From Pocillopora verrucosa (Eukaryota > Cnidaria > Anthozoa > Scleractinia > Pocilloporidae): 64,000 nt of DNA. Made by a program: the position numbers and the translations under genes. The notes below the pieces were generated by a model. The model worked only from the letters and a program-made list of their open reading frames with translations. It did not search any database and was not told the DNA's origin. The stretch is taken from contig NC_089318.1 of NCBI RefSeq assembly GCF_036669915.1, forward strand, positions 19,519,561 to 19,583,560. The letters run 5' to 3'. Shown here one piece after another: positions 1 through 10,400 of this stretch. The number at the start of each line of letters is the position of its first letter. Position 1 is the first letter of the stretch.

Positions 1-38
1 GTTGCCTCTTTTCTGTGCTGCGTGGTGATAGGTGACAG

Positions 39-79
39 CCAATCAGAAAGGAGTGGAAACAGTTTGAGAAGAATATAAA
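39..79 (+). promoter_or_regulatory. CCAAT box plus TATA box core promoter
   Basis: A CCAAT pentamer at 39-43 is followed by TATAAA at 74-79, about 30 bp further on. A pyrimidine-rich stretch suited to an initiator lies near 95-115. The first good ATG (149) opens a short exon ending in a donor at 231/232, so this is plausibly the promoter of the gene that starts there. This rests on motifs only. Confidence 0.4.
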
Positions 80-148
80 GGGTAGCTTCCTTCGCCTCTT
101 TTACATTTACTCCTGCGCCAAAAACTGAGTGCAGCCTAGAAGAGCATT

Positions 149-3100
149 ATGGGTAGTTTATCCTTTCTTTCGAACTACGTGCCTTCTTTTGCGAATTGCA
201 CGCTAAATGGCTTTATCCAGGCCACAGATAGGTAGGTGAAGTCTAAAAATGTCTGACTGTCGGACACTTAACCCTAAGGAGATCATGGTCGGGCAAAACA
301 AAAGATCGAAGGGGTTTGTGTGGCCAAGGATGAGGTGGTTGGGTACAGGCATCAAATGTTGTTCTAGCAGCAAAATATTTTCACATATTAATATTTGCGT
401 TGTCACCAAACAGATCAGAGATAAAACCATCAGAAAAGTAACAGGGTTTTCTCGAAGGTTTTTAACTAGCCGGAGCTTTTTTAAAGATAAATGGCATTCA
501 TAACTCGAAATCCAATATGGCGGACAAAACGTTATATTATTCGTACTTTCCTGCCATCGCAGCAAGATTTGTCAAAAAGACAGCCCCCATCAGAACGTTT
601 TTAAACTAACTTTGAGTCAGAAGACTTCTTGTGTTTTCAGAAAAGATAGGCAGTGCAAATTTATATTTTATATTTTAAATTTATATTTTGTACGGGCTCT
701 CGAAGCAATGAAAGTGGCCGGCGAAACCTTGCAGGGAAACCGGCGTACTTCGCCGGCTGCCGGCTCTTATCTCCAACCCTGAAGTAAAGAAATGGCCACT
801 CACGAAAGCGCAAGTGAGAAGACTATATGAAGGCTCGAAATTATATTAAGAACGATTGCGATCAAGAGACGGGCAAGGAATATTCGGAAAAATTTCCGCA
901 CAGCCCCCGTACTCTCAGCGTGTGTTGAAATGAACCCGCTACCGTTCCCTTGGGTGAGAAAATTTCGGCCTCTCGATTCAAGTTGTATTTTTAGAAGTTC
1001 AGAAATGTGATTTGAGGCTATCATTTTGATTAAACCATATAAACATTTTATTCTTTCCACGTGAGTTTTTTAGCCTCATCGAAATTAATTTTGTGCTCTT
1101 TTTCGGCCTCTCGATTCAAGTTGTATTTTTAGAAGTTCAGAAATGTGATTTGAGGCTATTATTTTCATTAAACCATATAAACATTTTATTCTTTCCATGT
1201 GGGTTTTTTAGCTTTATCGAAATTAATTTTGACTTAATGGGGAGGGGTAGCATTGCTTTCAGCATGAGTGAGCTAAAAACCAAGTTAATATATACATGTG
1301 TCGAGAGACTACGCTGTTTAAGTTCACAACTTAAAATCTTATTGTATGATATACTGACTGAAAGAAATCAAGCCATTATCTTCTAAAGATGAGGTCTTGT
1401 GCTGTTTTAGACAGTTATCAGATCTACTCATGCCATGCGCAAAATTGTTAAGAAAAATAAAAATTTACTCATTAATTGAGCAACTTCCCACAACAGCTCA
1501 CCATGGTTCAAAACCAAGCCAAGCACTCTAGGATTTGGGGTGAATTTCCACTGTTCTGTCTTTTAGGATTTGGGCTAATTTTAAGCCATAGCATCATTCT
1601 GCCAGTCTAGTTTTCAGAGTTGCCTGACTGCATTTTCATGTATCACTTAGTGTTGCAAGTGCAAAAATGGCTGAAAAGCCCAATACTCTCTCAAAACAGT
1701 TATTGAGTCAGTCATGCAATGGTTAAATGATTGGCAGCCCTATGCTCCTGATAAATTTGAGGAATCAAATGAAATTAGCCAACCCAAACTATATGATGTT
1801 GATCATGAAGAGCCAAATGACCCTAAACAGGCTTTCTATCCCACATGTAATGCTTTGTTACAGTTAAATGCACAATTTAAATTTTACAACTAGCTACTTA
1901 GTTGTAATGACTGTTGAACATTTTTTTAATTTGAACTCTAAGAGTTTTTTGTTAGAACAAAGAATATGCCTAAATCAATACATTTAAATATATTTCTTCC
2001 TTCTCTGATCTTTTTTAGTCACTCTTGATAGTGAAATAGAATATCAGGTTCCTTGTCGATTCAATTTTTACCTGTAAAGTGTTCTTTTACAGAATCAATC
2101 GTCCTCTTGGAATTTCTTTGTCAGGTGAGTCTTGTAGATAGATGGTGGAATAATTAACAAAATGGTAAACATCACATGATTATCAGTCTGGGAATTTGAA
2201 AGAGTTATGCGTCTACCTGCAAACATATTACCCAACAAAGTTATATAATTCTTTGTTGAGACATAACTGCATTTATCTATTATCCAGCTGTCTTGGTGAA
2301 AAAGTAGAATTGTCAAAAATGTTATCATGTGCAAAATTGTATTTTGGCTCATCATCCATGACTTTAAAACATACACAATTCATGACTATAACGTTAGAGA
2401 CAGTTCAGGCATTTTGTGACAAAGTTAGTCACAGAATACGAGTTTGTTTTTCTGATTGTAAACCCGTTTTGGTGTAGATTAAAGAAGGCCTACTATAGAT
2501 GATGATATTTTTATCTGTATTCCACCAGGATGGTTTCAAATTTACCTTCACGGCCAGATACGGAAATGACAGGAACCAGAGAATGCAAGTCTCCAATACT
2601 GGTAATTGTATTTCAGATAATTATAACCTGTTTTCATTTGAATGTACTGGTTTTCATTGTAAGTTAACATTGTTAACAATATAAACCCTTTTGGCTGGTA
2701 TAGTAAGCCAGGGGCTCGTGGATTTTGAGATCAGGCTGGCAGATTCTGACTCTCACTTGCCCAATGGGCAAGAGAATTTTTTTAGGGGACCAGAAAGTGT
2801 GTTACTGAATGAACATTACAAACAGAGAAGTGAACAACTGAATTTTCTGTTGGTTTATTGAAGTACTGAGTCACCAACTAGTATTTTCACTGTGTCGAAT
2901 TGGAAGTTGACATGCATTGGCTTGAGCAGCTCATCATTCTCATCATTATTCTCATCATTAGGAGGCGAGCGTGGCCTAGTGGTTAGGGCGCTGCACTTGT
3001 AAGCTGGAGGTCCCAGGTTCAAGTCCTCCTCCCTGCCACTGGATGGATTTGTCTTCGGTGGCCCCGAACTCAACTCCTGTACGCTTTGTAAATAGCCAAC

Positions 3101-3851
3101 TGGTCTGCCTCCTACCAGTTGGGGTTTTTAACGAGTTTCTGTTCATTTACGATATTTGTTTCCTTATTTACAGTGTCCCCAATTGGCACAGCAGTGCTAA
3201 AATACGCCGACACTTAAATAAAGTTATTATTATTATTATTATTATTCACTTCAATGAATATTAGATGACATTTTTCTGCATATTTTTGAGTTAATAACCT
3301 TGACGAAACTTTGTTCTCTTCAACAGTGGTAGAAATTCCATACAAAGTAGAACTGAAAATAGGCTACCCACAAGGGTTTGGTGCTCAGTATGAGTCCTCA
3401 ACTATTGAGTATGGTGTCATAGAGAAGGCTAATTCCCTCAAAGACTGGGTAGGCCAACATACGGATCTGATGGAAATTCTAATGCACCTGATTTGTCTCC
3501 TTTTGGGAAATTATACTAACGGTGAGTAAGATAATTTTATCTGTTATCAATGAAATGGTTCTTTTTGTTGTAATGTCACTTGCAAATGAGTTATCCTATC
3601 GAGATCTGTGTCCTTTTTGTTTGGCAGGTCCTCATTTGCTTCCTGGAGAGAAAGTCCTATTGATAAGAAAGGATTTCGCAGATGGATCACAAAAAATTTA
3701 CAAGAGGGAGAATTACCTTGCAGGGTACTTGATCAGTCCTCACAAAAGCAAGAAAATAGACGAGTTCATTTCCAAGGGGAATTTCAACCCGATGAGTTTA
3801 CTCTGGTTCTTGTCAGAGTTTGCTCTCATAAAGTTTTGTAAAGGAATATAA
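149..3851 (+). CDS. unrecognised multi-exon gene (partial model)
   Basis: I do not recognise this protein. The last three exons close in phase with GT-AG junctions: 2529-2601 (24 codons plus 1), 3327-3521 (65 codons) and 3628-3851 (ending in TAA). They encode a charged, hydrophilic product with motifs such as FTFTARYGNDRNQ, KVELKIGYPQGFG and GEKVLLIRKDF. A likely first exon is 149-231: an ATG, then MGSLSFLSNYV, ending with donor GTAGGT. A further coding-like stretch at about 1690-1842 (reading SVMQWLNDWQPYAPDKF) ends near a possible donor, but I could not join it in phase to its neighbours, so at least one exon is missing. No membrane segment or known domain is evident. The stop codon lies at the border of a foldback repeat (3849-4690), so the C-terminus may have been altered by insertion. 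It could be a lineage-specific gene or a decaying one. Confidence 0.4.
963..1231. repeat. two-copy tandem duplication, period 138 bp
   Basis: The segment beginning TTTCGGCCTCTCGATTCAAG at 963 recurs at 1101 with only a few substitutions, and both copies run to a GAAATTAATTTTG end. The high identity suggests a recent duplication. It lies in the presumed first intron of the leftmost gene. Confidence 0.85.
2961..3246 (+). mobile_element. tRNA-derived SINE with ATT-repeat tail
   Basis: The head has a pol III A box (GTGGCCTAGTGGTTAGGGCG) and a B box (GGTTCAAGTCC) in tRNA spacing. An unrelated body follows and the element ends in a run of ATT repeats at 3225-3246. This is the standard SINE plan. 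It sits in an intron of the leftmost gene in the same orientation. Confidence 0.8.
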
Positions 3852-4690
3852 TACAACTTATTAGAAGTTAAACATACAGAAAAGTAAACGATATTTAGTA
3901 AAAAAACACTGGTGAACATTGGTGAAGAAGAAGCTTAAAAATTGGTGAACATTGGGGAACATCACCAATGACTATAACAGCTTAAGACGCGAACGAGATA
4001 TTATTGTGCGACAACAACACCGTAAAGACTCATCATGTCAATCGCTCAGATTTTTTAAAGAAAACTTGGCTTTCTAGACAAGTTCTTTAGTAAAAAGTAA
4101 TTCTTTTTATTTGCAACAAAGTTTATAAGGATCTCAAGGCGAATTAAGCGAAGTAAACATCACCAATGGCTCTAACAGCTTCAGACGCGAACAAGTTATT
4201 GTGTGACAACAACACTGTAGAGACTCATCATGACAATCGGTCAGATTTTTTAAGAAAACTTGGCTTTCTAGATAAGATCTTTAGTAAAAAGCAATTCTTT
4301 TTATTTGCAACAAAGTTTATAAGGATCTCATGTCAATCGGTCTTATTTATTTAAGTCAAGTCGCTTGGTAAAAAGTCAACGCACAAACGGTGTTGTTGTC
4401 GCACAATAACTCGTTCGCGTCTGAAGTGGATATAGTCATTGGCGATGTTTTCTTTGCTTTATTCGCCTTGAGATCCTTATAAACTTAGTTGCAAATAAAA
4501 AGAATTGCTTTTTACTAAAGATCTTGTCTAGAAAGCCAAGTTTTCTTTTAAAAATCTGAGCGATTGACATGATGAGTCTTTACGGTGTTGTTGTCGCACA
4601 ATAACTCGTTCGCGTCTTTAGCTTGGTTATGTTCACCAATGTTAACCAATGTTTAAGCTTCTGTTTGATGGTCACCAATAAGTTGTATTG
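3849..4690. mobile_element. foldback (long inverted repeat) element
   Basis: The outer ends are inverted copies: TAATACAACTTATT at 3849 against AATAAGTTGTATT ending about 4689. The left arm holds two tandem units (about 3987-4168 and 4186-4340), each with a block reading GTTATTGTGCGACAACAACAC or a close variant. The right arm (about 4390-4620) carries the same block inverted, twice. No open reading frame of note is present. This fits a non-autonomous foldback/MITE transposon built from repeated units. Confidence 0.75.
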
Positions 4691-4692
4691 GA

Positions 4693-4790
4693 TTGAGGAC
4701 CAACTCGCCAACGTCTCTACTCGATTTTATACGTCAGCGAGTTGGCGTCGGCGAGTTGGACCGTCGGCGAGTTGACCGTAATTTATATAG
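4693..4790. repeat. GCGAGTTGG minisatellite-like repeat
   Basis: The core GGCGAGTTGG(A)CCGTC occurs three times in direct orientation, with an inverted CCAACTCGCC at the left side. It directly abuts the foldback element. Confidence 0.6.
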
Positions 4791-7435
4791 AAGGGTTAAT
4801 TTAGCACTTCTGAAAATAAACAGTGGACAAGGGGAGAGGAGTTTAGAGAGTTTATCTCAAATGGCAGTCATGAAAATGTGAACTTGTGTTGTTTTGGCTG
4901 TCTATTCAGTGTTAGAATGTAATGCCTTCTTGATTCTCAGACTTCTGAAACATCTTAGCAGAAAATCTGCTCTGTTACAGCAGGCAGAGCAAGTGGAGTC
5001 CTTGTCGATTTTAACATTGAATTAAAAATTGCTTGTTTTCACAACTTCCCTTTTTAAATTTTGTACCTAAAAGGCTATGTTTAAGTTTCTTAATCTTCAA
5101 TTGTACCTCATATAATGTTAGGAACATATTTGAAGTTTATTTTTAACTAGTTATTTATACAACAGTATGGTTAGTTTTCAACATCAGGGCCCCTCTGGAT
5201 ACCATCCCTAGAGCTGAATGGTTACCCTGTATAAATAAAGTTTATCTATCAGTTGGAGTCATAACAGACCAATAAAATCTCCTGATTATTTAACAAGTTT
5301 CATTTCACGAAAGAGTGGAATTGTTGAAATACTTGTACCGGCAAGCTGACTACTAACACTCGTTATTTCTTATTCATTTCTGTTACTGACAGGGCAGCAA
5401 GGCTAAAGTCCTGAGACATCCAAACAATGCTAATTTTTTTTTTGATAATAAAGTGCTAAATTTAGTTATAAGCAATAATTAAATGCAAAAAGATTTCCCA
5501 TGCTTGATGTCATTCTTTTAGTTGAAAACTAGGTGACATAGAATGTGTAAAGGGGTTAGTTTTAAGAGCGACGGTCAGGAAATATTGACCATTGAGTGGC
5601 AAGAGTTGAAAAATGATTTTCGCTTATTTTCTGACTATAAAAAGCTACTAAGAATAGAAGAAATTTAATGTATTTTTTTTCTTCCGGAGCGCTTTAATTC
5701 TGAGAAAACTGAGAAAAACGAATTTGACCCGCGACGATTCCGAAAGGTCCTGCAAGCAAATGTAAAATTGATATTTTAAACTGACTTTTGGTCTTCAAGG
5801 AAAAACGATTCAAAGGATCATGACACTGAATTTTGATAGAGTGAGTGCCGTACTTTCCCAGAAACTATATGACTTATCTTTATTGTTGTTCATAAATAGC
5901 AAACAATGCGCAGGAAAGTGCTGTATTTTCAAACGTGAAAAATCCCGCAAATACCTCCTTAATTTCACTACGTGGTATAATTCAGATTTTCCTTTCAACT
6001 ATGTCATTAGAGGGATTTAAGGTTGTCCTCTATAATATGTCAGGGAGTCAGAGAGTTAACATAAACATACACTGCACATGAGCCAGTTTTCTTTCTATTA
6101 TCAGCCAGACTAAACTGTAACATTCCATTAGAAAAAGAACTACTGCATAATGATAATAGTATATCTGGAAACAAATTTAAATGTTTTTCTCTGGCCAAGG
6201 AACAACCAACACAGAAATCTTGTTTCTCACACACATCTAAGAGTCTGAATGTTTGGGTATGGGAGCTTATTTACATTGTGTGGCTAACAGTTTTCCATGT
6301 GATTCACTTATTGCTCATTACTAAAAGACTTCCCTCTCTGGCCAACCCTTCCTGACCTTGATATCTTTCATCCTGTTTATCTTAATTCTTATACATTGGT
6401 TTTCTCTTCTCACTCTCTGTGGCCCTTTTTGGGCCTTAGGTTTTGTGCTTTCTCCTCCCATGGGTCAGGATACATTGGTCAACTTTCATTGCTTCCAGTT
6501 GTGCATGAGCAAGTTAACATGCTGAATTTCTCATGACAGTTTGATAGATTTGAAAATTACCATCCTCAAGACATCACTGTTGTCACAGCAACATGCCATG
6601 ATGTCGAAGTGTCATATGATTTGCACCAACTATATTACACATAACAAGTATCATGGAGTCCTGATACAATCTGTCTCAAAATAGACTGAAATCTAACAGA
6701 TTCTATACAACGTAAATCAAAATGTAGCACTTAATCAATTATTTTTCATGACTTTTTTATCCTGTATTTTCCTTTCTGTAATTGTCCTATGTACAACTTT
6801 GTTTTTGATCCATCTCCTTTTCTCACCCACACCTGAAAATCACAAATAAACAATTATTCCTGGTCAAGAAAATGTCCCATAAGGAAAAGATAAATATCAA
6901 CCCTTTAAACCCCATTGTAAACATATAAGGCCAGTTATTTACAGAAGGTCAAACCCAAACTGTAGTTTTATGCAACCAGTGGGCCTTAATTATGTATTTA
7001 CTATAAGAGATTATTTTCATTAATAATTTTCATTCAATGTCCTTCCCCAGGTAGGTTTTGGCCCTTTTGACAAACTCAAAATATACATGTTGAGGCAAGA
7101 GATTCAGTCAAATTCAAGATAAGTTAGAAAGCAGTTTTGCTAAACAACAACTTATCTTTGTTTAAATGTTAAATTCTATAAATTCTTGTCAATGGTGCCC
7201 ATGCATTTCCATACAATAGCCATTGAGAGAATTTAGGCTATTTTTCTTTACTGATCAATTCTTTGATTCCCAGAACCTTTACTTGTGATGAGATGGTGAT
7301 ATTGTAATGAGAAATTAGATGCAGATCTCTCTTGGGAGTTCTGATTTAAGGGTTAACATGAAAAGAAATTTTTAGTTCTGTTTGTGAAGAAGACTGGCTA
7401 GAAACACCTCACAAAAGAGTAGAAACTAGGAAAAC
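4791..7435. other. intergenic, no gene seen
   Basis: AT-rich sequence with short ORFs only, none with splice context or a recognisable product. It separates the left-hand gene from the 3' end of the BRMS1-like gene. I looked here for a final BRMS1 exon (expected to encode a DGSKxKLYISQLQKG-like stretch) and did not find one. A degenerate TTAA-type MITE end lies near 7265-7362. Confidence 0.5.
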
Positions 7436-10400
7436 CTATTTAATCACCTCTCCAGTGTTGATTCCTGTAACTACAGCACTAAAGTAAAAAAACAAAAAAT
7501 ATTTCATCACCAGAACAAATTTATTGAAGCCATAAAAAGCTGAGTATAAGAAAGTGCGTTTGCCTAGTGCTATGGCTGCAACATGGTTAAATTGTATAAA
7601 CCAAGGCACTTCTTTGACATAACGATTATGTCTGACAACTGCTACAAAATATTCTGGAGTAAAATCAGTGCCTTGCAATGCACACTTGAAAAAGAAATTG
7701 AACTAGACTGGGGACTAACAAATATACAACTACAGATTGGTGAATAAGTGAAATTGAAGGGTATGGCTTAAGATAGTTATACTGAAATCCTGACAAAAAA
7801 CAAAAGAACAAATTTGAAAGTAAATTCACGATAACATGTAACATCAGGAATATGAGCTGTAGACATACCTGGAATGTGTATCATTTCTGCTCTCTATCAC
7901 TACATGATCACCTTTGTGGAACCTTGAAAAAGAATGAAAAAGAATGTAAAGATGAGATTATAATTATTAGAGCTTTTGCACAACTATCCACAAACATCGT
8001 TCGAGGTGTGTAATTCAGTCTTAATAGTCATTGTCATGTGTGCACAGCTGTCACAAACTAACAAATATATGTCAGTCACAGAACCACATACCATTCTCCT
8101 TCATAGTAAAGCTTTCCATCTTCATATCTTGCACTGAATGGACTTTTCTCAGATTGACAACCACCTATACACAAAATAACCAAGTTAAATAATTCAAATT
8201 TCCTAAATGTTAATAACCTTACTCAGACTTGAAGGTTTTCTCTTCTAATAACTCCTAGAAGGACTTCATCAAACCCAAGTTCAATAAAAAGAAAAAACAG
8301 GGAAGAGGTGGGCACCTAACATTTTTGGCAGATCAAAAATCAAGCTCAAAGTAGAATGAACAAGGCTTAGGTCTTCATTCCAAAATGCTTAAAATTGATA
8401 AGTATTCAAATTTAATGGACTATTCTCTGATGGAAATCAAAATTCTACTCTACCATCCAGCGTAAAGATATTCATCATTAAGTAGTAATGCATAATTTGT
8501 ACATCCTAGTACTGATGAAGGAAGCTGTGTTGTTGAGTGTTTTATACCAAGGATAACAGAGTTTAAGTAAGACCAACAAGCCTCTTAAACTGTGTTTTGT
8601 TGGCAGGTGTTCTAACAAAAATTTGCCACAGTCAGGTACAAAGAAATGTTGTTAAATCTACAGGTATATTAGCCATTCCAAACAAATGATCAATTTGTTT
8701 GTATCAATGGCCAACAATTGCAAAATTATTTTGGAAATGAAGGTAAATCAAATAATGTCCTACTTTCTTGTCTTCTCCTTGCCAATGCCCCTTTTGCCTT
8801 TAAAAAAAAAACCAAAACAAAAAAAAAATTATGTTATAGCACATAATTTTTTAATGGAAAACAGACTGGCAGTTGTAATTGAAAAACAAAAAAATAAATA
8901 CAGCTCTCATATAAAAAAAAAAAAATTTCTGATTAAAAACTTCAAGATTTACCTTCCTGATGGCTGCCCAGTCTTCAAGAATATCCATTTCTCTTAACAT
9001 ATACACAATATAGGGACTTAGGTAAGGTCAAGAAAAGACAAAGAGAATACCTTCAACTTAAATCCTCAATTATCCTTTTATAACTGAATGTAATATAGCT
9101 TAGTTAATAACCAGGAGCGAAGGGTAGGAGCTTAAGGGTAGAACTGATATTTTCTAACATGATATTATTACCATGCTAATATCTATGTCCTTCCCATACC
9201 ATTGAATGCAGCCTAAGTTTTTTGTCAGGTTTAAGTTCTGATAGTACCTTTGCACTTCCTCATAAATGTATATTATATCTGAATTTGAACTGGCTTTGCT
9301 CACAGAAGTTTTAATTGGTTTCTGATTATTTCTATCTCTTAAGATACTTTCTCTTTCTTCTTAATTATCTTTACTGTTTATGATTTCCATTGAATCCTCT
9401 GTGTTGAGTTTGATGTGTGCCAAGGGGAAGTATGGATGTGTATGGCTAGGTTGCCAGTAATGAAGGTCGCTGAAAGGTTAACCCTCTGACTCCTTTGGAG
9501 TGATTGACATGTAGCTTCTCCGTACAATACACATACATTATCCAGTAAACAGGTGATGAGAATTCTCAAAATATGAAGTTGTCATCATGATAATATGACA
9601 CAAATTCTCCTCACTAAGTTTCAAGGAAAAGTGTTGCAGATAGAAGGGAGAATTAACAATCAGATCTTGGGAGTTTAAGGGTTAAGTCGATTTAGCAGGA
9701 GAAGGTGTTAAACTTAATTTATCTGTATGGATCACAGTTTAAGAAACATATTAAGTGTAAAGTTCTAAAAGGATATCTGTAACAGTGACAGGCTTCCGTC
9801 TTTTGTCAGAGAGCATGGATCCATCAGATGACTTTCTGTGCCTCTTTTTAAGAGACTGTGATTCAAGCCAGATATCTGAAATGAAGTAAATAACACAATT
9901 CAAAAGTACTCATGACTGTCATTAACTAAAGTTAACTCAACTAAAAAGTTTTTAGGAGTGAGAATTTTGATTTATATAATAATGAAGGAGAAACAATAAG
10001 CAGCCAAAATAATGAGCATGGTTCCAAAGATTTTACCAGCTGAGATATCCATATTTTGTTTATCTTCTTCTAATTTTCTAATTTTTTCTTCCAACTCTTG
10101 CTTCATGCTTTCCATCAAGGCCAACTTTTCACTCTGTAAAGGAAAGATATTAAATATTTTGATAATAGTCAATTGAACAAAAAAAACATCATTTGAAAAA
10201 TATCAAGGCACTGTATGTAATAAAGTACAGGCAAGGCTGAGAGGTCAAAGGCATGTTTGCAACCTCTACTGAGCTTTGAAAATAGCCAACTAATTTGCAG
10301 CCAACTGTTATAGATTAGTATGCACAAACATAAATGACTTCCACTTGTACATCACAACCTTTTGACTGCTACACTTTGGTCAGGCAGTAAGGTTAAACGA

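Noticed and set aside
203..565. 120-codon minus-strand ORF near the left edge
   Set aside because: Composition is intron-like, there are no splice or similarity cues, and it overlaps the candidate first exon on the other strand.
3211..3246. Possible polyadenylation signal (AATAAAG) of the leftmost gene
   Set aside because: It belongs to the tail of the SINE at 2961-3246, and two more in-phase exons lie downstream.
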